5,434 bases of DNA from Kiritimatiellia bacterium (lineage in GTDB: Bacteria; Verrucomicrobiota; Kiritimatiellia; RFP12; UBA1067), in NCBI GenBank assembly GCA_017405115.1, contig JAFRBA010000256.1:1-5434 (forward strand). The letters are read 5' to 3'. Every line of letters begins with the position of its first letter. Positions within the stretch are counted from its first letter, which is position 1. This document shows, piece by piece, positions 1-5,434 of the stretch. A model generated the notes under the pieces. The model searched no databases. It was not told where the DNA came from and was given only the letters and a program-made list of their open reading frames with translations. A program made the translations under genes and the position numbers.

Positions 1-90
1 CAGACCGCCTACGAGGAAGGCGTGCCGATCTTCTGCCCGGCCTTCGTCGACAGCTCGGCCGGCTTCGGCCTGGTCAAGCACCAGAAGGAG
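1..90 (+). pseudogene. 3'-truncated deoxyhypusine synthase-family fragment
   Basis: Frame 1 reads from the left edge as part of a deoxyhypusine synthase (DHS)-family protein. The stretch GVPIFCPAFVDSSAG followed by FGLVKHQK corresponds to the conserved block seen in human DHS as IPVFSPALTDGSLGD followed by a phenylalanine/histidine-rich segment. In DHS this block lies roughly two thirds along the protein, and over 100 residues follow it, including the catalytic lysine. Here similarity stops at about residue 30 (base 90). The frame stays open to a TGA at 343-345, but the added residues are arginine- and cysteine-rich and look like an out-of-frame reading of the kinase gene. The family transfers an aminobutyl group from spermidine; bacterial members are often uncharacterised or make homospermidine. 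Without its C-terminal third the product should be inactive. The 5' part lies outside the window. Whether the break is biological or an assembly join cannot be told from the sequence. Confidence 0.7.
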
Positions 91-91
91 A

Positions 92-2182
92 ATGGAAACG
101 CTGGCTCTCTCTATTGCCGTCGCCGCGACGGCCTTCTTCGCTGCGCATGCGGAGGCGGACGACGCGATGTCGCTCCGCCCCCGAACCGTGGAATTCGAAG
201 GGACGTTCTGCCATACCGGCGTCGTCACCATCGTATGTCCAAATCGCAATTTCGCGCTTGTAGCGCAAAACGGACAGCATCACTTCCTGTTCGTAGAGGA
301 CCGTTTCGACATCTGCCAAGGCGATGTCGCCGTTGTCAACGGTGAGTTCGCCCATCATGACAACGGCACTGTGTTCAAAGTCGTACGTCATGTCGACAAA
401 CTCAGTCGGGTATCACTGCCGGAGCCTGCAAAAGTGTCCATCTCCGACCTTGTTCACGGTGATATGCTGTATCAAAGGATAACGACTGAGGGAACGCTCG
501 TTCTCGTCCGCCGAGACGAGATTGACGCCTCGGTCATGCAGTTGCTGGTCAAGGACGGAGCGACAATCATTAACGCATCCATTACGGACAATGCCACCAA
601 TACAATCAATGGCCTTTCACTCCTCGGCGCACGGCTACGGATGACAGGCGTAATGATGCAACCGACCGGTGCAAGGCAGATTATCTCGAACTATCTTTCA
701 ATACTGCCAGACGGTCTTCAAGCCATCGCCCCTCCTCCCGCAGACATATTCGACGCACCGGCGCTCAACCTTGATTCGCCATGGACGCCGGACGAGATCG
801 TGCGTATGGACTCCCGCCGTTTCGACGGCGTCGTCATGGCGACGTGGGACGGCGATCAGATGATGCTCGCGGGGCGCGGCTACCACCGCGTAAAGGCCAC
901 GCTCGCGCGTCCAGACGAACTGCCCGCCGTCGGCGAACACGTCACCGTCGTTGGATTCCCCGACACCGACCTCTATGGCATCAACCTGATCTACGCGCGG
1001 TGCAGGCCCTCGCAGTCGCCAGACGGCTTCGCCCCCCGCCCGCAGCCGATTGCCACCACGCTGCGCCATCTGCTCACCGACGAACGCGGCCGGCCGCGCA
1101 TCAACGGATACAGCCATGGACGGCTTCTACGGATAAGGGGAACCGTCCTCGACGTACAGCCTTCGCTTGCGATCTTCTCCATAAACGACGACGGGCTGAC
1201 GATGCCGGTTGACTGCTCGTCGTCGGCCTCCGTCATCCCGAACATCGAGACAAACTCGAAGATCGAAGCCGTGGTCCTCGCCGTAGTCGAGACCGACCGC
1301 TGGCGCGAGAGCATGGTGCTGCCGCAGACGCGCGGACTTAAGCTGATACTGCGCTCGCCGACCGACCTGAAAGTGCTGGCGAATCCCCCGTGGTGGACGC
1401 CGGCCCGTCTCACGGCGGCCGTCGTCTTCCTCGCCATGCTGATCGTGCTCATCGTCATCGCGAACCGCGTCGTCAACCGCATGATCATGCGGCGCAAGGT
1501 CTCGGAGCGAACGCGCCTCGCGGTCGAGCTGCACGACTCGCTCTCGCAGACGCTCGCTGGCGTCGCCTGCCAGATCGCCGCCGGCCACGACGCCGTGGAC
1601 GAAGACCCGAAGTCCGCGAAGGAACTGCTGTCGACCGCCGAGCGCATGCTGGAGTCAAGCCGTACAGAGCTCAAGAACTGCCTCTTCGACCTGAGAAGCG
1701 ACACGGTCGACGACCCTGACTTCGAGCGGGCGGTATCGAAGACGCTCACAGGGCTCAAGCCCGAGGCCGACATCTCGATCCGGTTCCACGTGGCGCGGTC
1801 GCTGATGACCGACACGACCGCGCACGCCGTGCTGTGCGTCATACGCGAGCTCGTGGCGAACGCAATCAACCACGGCGCCGCAAGGCACATCTGGGTGGCG
1901 GGCGCCGAAAGCGCGGGTGTGCTGATGTTCTCGGTGCGCGACGACGGCTGCGGCTTCGACCCGAAACGCCGACCGGGCCCGCGCGACGGGCACTTCGGCC
2001 TCGCCGGCATACACGAGCGCCTGGCCGAGCTTGGAGGGAACATGGACATTGAGAGCGAGACCGGAAACGGAACCAAAGTAACGGCAACAATCAGGCTCAG
2101 GCGCGAGACGTTGGACGCACGACGCGATGCTTCCTCTCGTCTCGCGTCAAACGTCTCACGCCACAGACAAAACAAATCATGA
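92..2182 (+). CDS. Membrane sensor histidine kinase (HisKA_3/HATPase_c) with beta-rich periplasmic sensor
   Basis: This 696-residue protein is the sensor of a two-component system. Residues 1-22 form a hydrophobic signal sequence with likely cleavage after AHA or AEA. Residues about 25-430 are a large predicted extracytoplasmic region of repeated beta-rich modules of OB-fold character (for example about 33-100, 113-200, 243-305 and 343-425). A PPWWTP motif (432-437) precedes one membrane helix at about 438-460. The HisKA_3 dimerisation and phosphoacceptor segment contains LAVELHDSLSQTL, with H481 as the phosphorylated histidine. The HATPase_c domain shows the N box (E587, N590, N593), G1 (DDGCGF, 617-622), G2 (HFGLAGI, 634-640) and GNGT (658-661). 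The family passes phosphate to a NarL-type regulator, and such a gene follows with an ATGA overlap. ATG at 92 is the first possible start in this frame; AAGGAG ends only one base before it, and the leader has no Lys/Arg before its hydrophobic core, so the original N-terminus may be missing. The last 26 residues lie beyond the ATPase fold and mostly come from a palindrome. The ligand is unknown. Confidence 0.93.
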   Translation: METLALSIAVAATAFFAAHAEADDAMSLRPRTVEFEGTFCHTGVVTIVCPNRNFALVAQNGQHHFLFVEDRFDICQGDVAVVNGEFAHHDNGTVFKVVRHVDKLSRVSLPEPAKVSISDLVHGDMLYQRITTEGTLVLVRRDEIDASVMQLLVKDGATIINASITDNATNTINGLSLLGARLRMTGVMMQPTGARQIISNYLSILPDGLQAIAPPPADIFDAPALNLDSPWTPDEIVRMDSRRFDGVVMATWDGDQMMLAGRGYHRVKATLARPDELPAVGEHVTVVGFPDTDLYGINLIYARCRPSQSPDGFAPRPQPIATTLRHLLTDERGRPRINGYSHGRLLRIRGTVLDVQPSLAIFSINDDGLTMPVDCSSSASVIPNIETNSKIEAVVLAVVETDRWRESMVLPQTRGLKLILRSPTDLKVLANPPWWTPARLTAAVVFLAMLIVLIVIANRVVNRMIMRRKVSERTRLAVELHDSLSQTLAGVACQIAAGHDAVDEDPKSAKELLSTAERMLESSRTELKNCLFDLRSDTVDDPDFERAVSKTLTGLKPEADISIRFHVARSLMTDTTAHAVLCVIRELVANAINHGAARHIWVAGAESAGVLMFSVRDDGCGFDPKRRPGPRDGHFGLAGIHERLAELGGNMDIESETGNGTKVTATIRLRRETLDARRDASSRLASNVSRHRQNKS
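2100..2162. repeat. Palindromic element forming the kinase C-terminal tail
   Basis: Bases 2100-2129 and 2133-2162 are inverted copies around a three-base loop (2130-2132). Of 30 opposed positions, 24 form Watson-Crick pairs; mismatches fall at 2104, 2113, 2119, 2120, 2125 and 2128. Pairing stops sharply at both outer edges. The outer arms are CGCGAGACGTTGGACGC (2102-2118) and GCGTCAAACGTCTCACG (2144-2160 region). The element is read in frame by the kinase gene from residue 671 and adds the segment starting RETLDARRD. The opposite strand encodes a peptide starting RETFDARRE, identical at 15 of 20 positions. It ends 16 bases before the response-regulator start codon. It resembles coding palindromic elements, of which the Rickettsia RPE family is the known example, though no relationship to that family is claimed. 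As RNA it would form a long hairpin between the two cistrons. Confidence 0.75.
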
Positions 2183-2826
2183 AGAAGATCCGCATCATCC
2201 TCGTCGACGACCACTCGATCATGCGCATCGGCATCGCCTCGCTGCTGTCGCGCGAGAAGGACATGGAGGTCGTCGGCGAGGCCGAGAACGGCGAAAAGGC
2301 CGTCGCGCTCGTCCGCGAACTGAAGCCCGACGTCGTCGTAATGGACCTTATGATGCCCGGTCTCTCCGGCGCCGAGGCGACGCGGCAGATCGCGGCGGGG
2401 GGTGCGGCGGACAGCGGCCTTGCGCCAGAAGCACTGCCGAAGATACTCGTGTTCACGTCCTACGGAACCTCCGCCGACCTTGCACGAGCCGTGATGAACG
2501 GAGCGTCGGGCGTGCTGCTCAAAAACGCCCCCACGCGCGACCTGCCGCAGGCGATACGCAGGATCATCGCCGGAGAGAAGGTTCTCTCGAATGAAGTGCA
2601 GGCGCTTGTAAACGAGGCGTCCGCGATGCCGTGCCTCACGGAGCGACAGCTCAAACTGCTTGAGCTCGCCGCGCGCGGATTCACCAACCAGGAGATCGCA
2701 GACCAGCTGAGCGTCTCGCTGATAACCGTCAAGAAGCAGTTCAGCGACATCTTCGCGCGGCTGGACGTCACAAACCGCTCCGAGGCGATCGGCCTCGCCC
2801 TCCAACGGCAGCTCATCAAGCCGTAA
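2179..2826 (+). CDS. NarL/FixJ-family response regulator (receiver + LuxR-type HTH)
   Basis: The 215-residue length is usual for NarL/FixJ regulators. The receiver domain (about 4-132) has the acidic pair D10/D11 in ILVDDHS, the phosphoacceptor D56 in VVVMDLMMPG, the switch Thr/Ser in VFTSYG (T93/S94) and the conserved K115 in LLKNA. The LuxR-type helix-turn-helix (about 152-205) contains LTERQLKLLELAARG, NQEIADQLSVS and TVKKQFSDIFARLDV. Phosphorylation by the upstream kinase should change dimerisation and DNA binding; the target promoters are not visible. The start ATG overlaps the kinase TGA (ATGA at 2179-2182) and no clear Shine-Dalgarno precedes it, which points to translational coupling. 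About 10-15 extra residues rich in Gly/Ala (GGAADSGLAPEALPK, 74-88) lie between receiver helix 3 and strand 4. What it regulates cannot be read from this window. Confidence 0.95.
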   Translation: MKKIRIILVDDHSIMRIGIASLLSREKDMEVVGEAENGEKAVALVRELKPDVVVMDLMMPGLSGAEATRQIAAGGAADSGLAPEALPKILVFTSYGTSADLARAVMNGASGVLLKNAPTRDLPQAIRRIIAGEKVLSNEVQALVNEASAMPCLTERQLKLLELAARGFTNQEIADQLSVSLITVKKQFSDIFARLDVTNRSEAIGLALQRQLIKP

Positions 2827-2842
2827 TGCCGTCGTGAGGCTG

Positions 2843-2868
2843 CGCCAGGGGCTTCTCAACCCCTGGCG
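2843..2868. terminator. Hairpin between convergent genes (possible bidirectional terminator)
   Basis: CGCCAGGGG (2843-2851) and CCCCTGGCG (2860-2868) form a perfect nine-base-pair GC-rich stem with an eight-base loop. It sits 17 bases after the response-regulator stop. It also overlaps the 3' end of the opposing phosphoesterase gene, whose TGA stop (complement of 2856-2858) is in the loop. Its place between convergent genes suggests a shared terminator. Neither side has the run of T expected of an intrinsic terminator, so it may instead act with Rho or protect 3' ends. Confidence 0.45.
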
Positions 2869-4232
2869 GAAAGAGGCCGCGGAGGATAGTCGAACGAGCC
2901 TACGACGCGCTTGTTGAACACGTCGTGCACGACGATGTCGAGCCGCCCGCCCTCGACCTTGCCTTCGATGACCGTCGGGAACCTGCCGGGGTCCTTGACC
3001 TTCTCGCCCGTTTCCCAGTTGACGACTTTCGCCCCGAGCTCGGGGCCGCCGCCAACGACGTGCGCCCACTTGTGGTCGGCGTTCGGCGCGTCGTAGCGGT
3101 AGCGGTGGTTGTGCGCGGTTATCACGACCTGCACGCCGTACTTCTCGAAGAGCGGGCCCCACAGGTTCTTGCACGTGCGCTGCCAGATCGCGAAGTCGTG
3201 CTTGTACCTGCCGCCGCCGTCCTTGTCCACGTCGCCGGGGTTCGACAGCGGATTCGCGTCGTAGAGCGGGATGTGGCAGAACGCCACTATGTACGGGGCC
3301 GACTTGATCTCAGGGCGCTCCAGGGCGTCCGCGAGCCAGTCGCGCTGGGCGACGCGGTACGGCTCCATGTTGAAGAGCCCCGCGAAGGCGTCGCGTCCGT
3401 CGAGCTTGTCCTCGCCGGTGTCCAGGCCGATCATCGCCATCTCGCCGCAGCGGATAGCGAAGTTGCGGCCGAGGTCCCAGTCGCGCGACGAGCGTTCTTC
3501 GGGCTGGCGGAACATCATCACGCGCTCCATGCGGCGCGCGGCCAAGCCACGGTAGTCGTGGTTGCCGGGCACGAACAGATACGGCGTTTCGGCGGCATAG
3601 TCGACCTTCTTGATCTCGGGCGTGTAGAAGATCGGAAGCAGGGAGTCCACCGTCTCCTGCGTGTTGCACGCGTCGCCGTTCCAGACGACGCAGCTCGGGC
3701 CGAGCTCGGCGATCTTGTCGACCGCCAGGCCGAACGCCGTCATCTGCGCGTGGGTGTCGTTTATCACGCAGAAGTGTCCCGCCGACCCCTGCCCGAGGGT
3801 GGTGAACGAGTAGACGCGGGGGTCCTCCTCGTTGCCGACGATCTTCATCGCGTAGCCGCCCTTGTACTCTATGCGGTCCGCCCCGATCGTGTACCAGTAG
3901 CGCGTGGATGGCTTGAGGCCCGTCAGGCGCACCAGCATCACCTTGTCGTTCATGTCCGTCACGCGGAAGCCGCCGCACTTCACCTTGCGCGAGTTCGACA
4001 TGTCCGCCGACTCGGACACCCGCACGTAGCCGTTTGCCATGTCCGACACGGCAAAGCCGACGCCCATCGACGTCTCCGCCCCGTTCTGGAGCACTGGCGG
4101 AGATACGATGAGCTTGCCTGCCGGCGCGGAAGCGCCGCATGCGGACTCCACTTTGTCGTCGGCCCCTACCGCCGCAGCAGCCGCAAGCGCTCCGCCGGCG
4201 GCAAGAAACTCCCGTCTGTTCATCTCGTTCAT
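2856..4232 (-). CDS. Tat-exported metallophosphoesterase (purple acid phosphatase-like)
   Basis: This 458-residue calcineurin-like phosphoesterase probably hydrolyses a phosphate ester outside the cytoplasm; the substrate is unknown. The N-terminus NRREFLAAGGALAAAA is a twin-arginine (Tat) signal, with cleavage likely near AVGA (about residue 24). Residues about 40-147 look like the fibronectin-III-type domain of purple acid phosphatases (LTGLKPSTRYWYTIG, then VYSFTT). The catalytic domain (about 153-440) shows the metal-binding motifs in order: D159 and H161 in INDTHAQ, D187 in WNGDACN, N224 and H225 in VPGNHDYRG, H320 in AFCHIPLY, and H374/H376 in TAHNHRYRY. All expected ligands are present, so it should be active. 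ATG at 4232 and ATG at 4223 are both possible starts. The second lies eight bases from AAGGA and gives the compact Tat start MNRREFL, so it is at least as likely. The gene has its own promoter upstream and converges on the two-component operon. Confidence 0.92.
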   Translation of the reverse strand: MNEMNRREFLAAGGALAAAAAVGADDKVESACGASAPAGKLIVSPPVLQNGAETSMGVGFAVSDMANGYVRVSESADMSNSRKVKCGGFRVTDMNDKVMLVRLTGLKPSTRYWYTIGADRIEYKGGYAMKIVGNEEDPRVYSFTTLGQGSAGHFCVINDTHAQMTAFGLAVDKIAELGPSCVVWNGDACNTQETVDSLLPIFYTPEIKKVDYAAETPYLFVPGNHDYRGLAARRMERVMMFRQPEERSSRDWDLGRNFAIRCGEMAMIGLDTGEDKLDGRDAFAGLFNMEPYRVAQRDWLADALERPEIKSAPYIVAFCHIPLYDANPLSNPGDVDKDGGGRYKHDFAIWQRTCKNLWGPLFEKYGVQVVITAHNHRYRYDAPNADHKWAHVVGGGPELGAKVVNWETGEKVKDPGRFPTVIEGKVEGGRLDIVVHDVFNKRVVGSFDYPPRPLSARG

Positions 4233-4240
4233 CCTTCCTT
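4233..4240 (-). promoter_or_regulatory. Shine-Dalgarno sequence of the phosphoesterase
   Basis: On the minus strand AAGGAAGG directly precedes ATG 4232. Its distal AGGA is three bases from that ATG. The proximal AAGGA, which shares its last A with that ATG, is eight bases from the in-frame ATG at 4223. The spacing therefore slightly favours the downstream start. Confidence 0.6.
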
Positions 4241-4261
4241 AGTATTGGATTTTCCGTCTTT

Positions 4262-4289
4262 ATTATACCATAAATTCCGACCCTGGAAA
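4262..4289 (-). promoter_or_regulatory. Sigma-70-type promoter with extended -10 for the phosphoesterase
   Basis: Reading the minus strand, TTTCCA (complement of 4284-4289) is a four-of-six match to the -35 consensus. After a 16-base spacer comes a perfect TATAAT (complement of 4262-4267), preceded by TGG, which makes it an extended -10. Transcription would start near 4255, giving a leader of about 22-32 bases before the phosphoesterase start. This is a strikingly AT-rich spot in a GC-rich window, which supports the call. Confidence 0.7.
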
Positions 4290-4421
4290 TGGAGATGGCG
4301 CATCATCCAGGTGCGCAATTCGCTGACAGGGCGCTATGCGGGGTGAGCAGCGTCGGACGGCAAGGCGGCGTTGTCGCGTTCCGTGGTGGCTGTACGATTA
4401 ACGGATGTGCCCTGCGGAGAT

Positions 4422-4837
4422 TCACGAACCGTCGCCGCGGGAGCAGGCCAGCCTTATAAGCTCCACCCTGGCGGCAAGCAGCGCCTTGCGGTCGCGCACG
4501 ATGCCGGACTGGTTCGGGGCGATGCGCCGCACGACATCGAGGACCGCGCCGCGGCCGGCCTTTGCCTCCGCCAGCTTCATGAGCTCGTAGTCCTGCACGC
4601 CATCGCGCACGTTGGCAAGGCGCAACGACGTCAGCGGCGTCACAGCAACCATCGGGCTTTCCGTCCACACCGACACCGCGCCTGCCGCCAGCGGCGACTT
4701 AGGAATGTCGAGCGCCGGGATGCCGAACTCCCTTGTGGCGGACGCCCCGTCGCGCGACAAGACGAGCTTCACCCGCCCGGGCCCCGTCCCCACCGGCACC
4801 CATGCCGTCGGCCCATGCGCCGATCCTACCGCCAGGC
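4422..4837 (-). pseudogene. 5'-truncated C-terminal remnant of a DUF4091/GH123-like protein
   Basis: The minus-strand frame ends at TGA (complement of 4422-4424). Its best-conserved part, SLRLANVRDGVQDYELMKL (about 4628-4570), matches the C-terminal signature of DUF4091, the glycoside hydrolase 123-related domain (typically R-x-E-x-x-R-D-G-x-x-D-Y-E). A closing helix follows with DRKALLAARVELI. Upstream is a beta-rich stretch from about 4811 (WVPVGTGPGRVKLVLSRDG). Such proteins usually exceed 450 residues; only about 140 are present. No good start codon or ribosome site lies just upstream. The frame stays open to an ATG at 4889, but that lies inside rnfB, where the translated sequence is a shadow. 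The N-terminal catalytic barrel is therefore missing, and this is probably a relic. A short standalone protein cannot be excluded. Bases 4233-4421 downstream hold the phosphoesterase promoter and no gene. Confidence 0.6.
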
Positions 4838-5434
4838 TCAGTGTCCGCTTTCGAAGTGGGGGTCGGCCGCCATGCACTTCGCCGGGCACTTCGCGACGAT
4901 CTGCTCGTCGGTCGGCGGGTTCGCGTAGTTGACCTTGGCGAGGAAACCCTGGAACTCAAAGTGGCCCGCCTCCTTGCCGCCGGAGTTCTTCTCGCAGAGG
5001 TGGCAGCCCATGCAGCCCACGCCGCAGACCTTGCGGACGGACGGCCCCTTGTCCGGATTCGCGCAGAGGACGTGTATCGTCGCGGAGGCGGGGACCAGCT
5101 CTATTATGTGCTTGGGGCACGCCTTCACGCACTTGCCGCAGCCGATGCAGAGGCGCTTGTCGACCTTGGCAAGCCCGTCGGCTATCGAGATGGCGCCCTT
5201 GGGGCAGACGTTGGCGCAGGCCCCGTAGCCGAGGCAGCCGTATGTGCAGCCCTTGTCGCCGCCCGCAGTCGCAGCCGCCACGTTGCAGTCGCAGATTCCG
5301 TTGTAGTCGCCCACGCGTATCGCCTCGGAGCGAGTGCCGCAGCACTTCACGAGCGCGACGCGGCGCTCCGTGGCCGTGGCCTCGACGCCGAGTATCTTGG
5401 CGACGGCCGCCGCGCACGCGTCGCCGCCTGCTGC
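4838..5434 (-). CDS. rnfB: Rnf electron-transport complex subunit B, 5'-partial
   Basis: The visible 198 residues are the C-terminal part of RnfB, the ferredoxin-like subunit of the Rnf complex, which couples ferredoxin oxidation and NAD+ reduction to ion pumping at the membrane. The opening GGDACAAAVAKILGVEA is the segment after the N-terminal helix and Fes domain, both beyond the right edge. The GTG at 5350 is internal, not the start. The first ferredoxin domain is complete: C63, C67, C73 and C77 (CTYGCLGYGACANVCP), then C96, C99, C102 and C106 (CIGCGKCVKACP). The second is altered. C141, C144 and C147 (CMGCHLC) are followed by Ser at 151, and in the last motif Pro173, Asp176 and Ile179 replace cysteines, with only C183 left. 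One cluster appears lost and its partner kept. In many bacteria rnfB ends the order rnfCDGEAB, which would put the other subunits beyond base 5434. Residue numbers count from the window edge. Confidence 0.9.
   Translation of the reverse strand, partial: AAGGDACAAAVAKILGVEATATERRVALVKCCGTRSEAIRVGDYNGICDCNVAAATAGGDKGCTYGCLGYGACANVCPKGAISIADGLAKVDKRLCIGCGKCVKACPKHIIELVPASATIHVLCANPDKGPSVRKVCGVGCMGCHLCEKNSGGKEAGHFEFQGFLAKVNYANPPTDEQIVAKCPAKCMAADPHFESGH

Noticed and set aside
91..345. Continuation of the frame 1 DHS reading to the TGA at 343-345
   Set aside because: After base 90 the residues become Arg/Cys-rich with no family similarity, while the kinase frame explains this DNA.
991..3174. A 727-residue minus-strand open frame across the kinase and regulator genes
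   Set aside because: It is antisense to two clear genes, is rich in Arg/Ser, has no recognisable domain, and exists because GC-rich codons leave few stops on the other strand.
2925..4346. A 473-residue plus-strand open frame across the phosphoesterase gene
   Set aside because: It is the mirror of a well-supported phosphoesterase, is Val/Arg/Ala-rich without motifs, and has no ribosome site.
4303..4668. A 121-residue minus-strand open frame overlapping the DUF4091 remnant
   Set aside because: It overlaps the remnant in another frame and lacks any motif or ribosome-binding site; the DUF4091-like frame carries the conserved signature.
5348..5350. GTG as the start codon of rnfB
   Set aside because: The frame continues upstream to the window edge with typical RnfB sequence (GGDACAAAVAKILG), so this GTG is an internal valine.
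1..5434. CRISPR array, tRNA, rRNA, transposase or attachment sites
   Set aside because: No spaced direct repeats, cloverleaf-like sequence, ribosomal sequence or recombinase motif was seen on either strand by eye.

Overview
The window is GC-rich and densely coding. It probably comes from a member of the Verrucomicrobiota/Kiritimatiellota/Lentisphaerota group, although no marker gene here proves it. The clues are a sensor kinase with a long beta-rich periplasmic region ending in a PPWWTP motif just before its membrane helix, an Rnf-type ion-pumping complex subunit, a Tat-exported metallophosphoesterase, and the tail of a DUF4091/GH123-like protein. From memory this style of kinase is common in those phyla; that is an impression, not a search result.

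Layout, left to right. Bases 1-90 (+) are the end of a recognisable deoxyhypusine synthase-family reading frame whose similarity stops abruptly where the next gene begins. Bases 92-2182 (+) encode a membrane histidine kinase (signal peptide, beta-rich sensor region, one membrane helix, HisKA_3 and HATPase_c). It overlaps by four bases (ATGA) a NarL/FixJ-type response regulator at 2179-2826 (+); together they form one two-component operon. A convergent metallophosphoesterase lies at 2856-4232 (-), with a good promoter at 4262-4289. A DUF4091-like C-terminal remnant (4422 to about 4837, -) follows, and then the 3' part of rnfB (4838-5434, -), which runs off the right edge.

The coherent functional unit is the two-component pair, in which an extracytoplasmic signal would drive DNA binding by the regulator. 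Nothing in the sequence shows what it regulates. The convergent phosphoesterase has its own promoter and need not belong to the system. RnfB belongs to a separate energy-conserving complex whose other subunits would lie beyond the right edge.

Four things deserve a second look. (1) A 63-base, nearly perfect palindrome at 2100-2162 forms most of the kinase's C-terminal tail and encodes almost the same peptide on both strands, as in-frame palindromic elements do. (2) The last ferredoxin domain of RnfB has lost exactly the four cysteines that would bind one [4Fe-4S] cluster, while all four ligands of the partner cluster remain. (3) Two genes are cut: deoxyhypusine synthase at its 3' side near base 90, and the DUF4091 gene at its 5' side beside rnfB. 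This means either genome rearrangement or an assembly join. (4) The first half of the sensor region has about 50% GC against about 68% just downstream, so the kinase looks mosaic. I do not see a complete new multi-gene system, CRISPR array, tRNA, rRNA or transposase.
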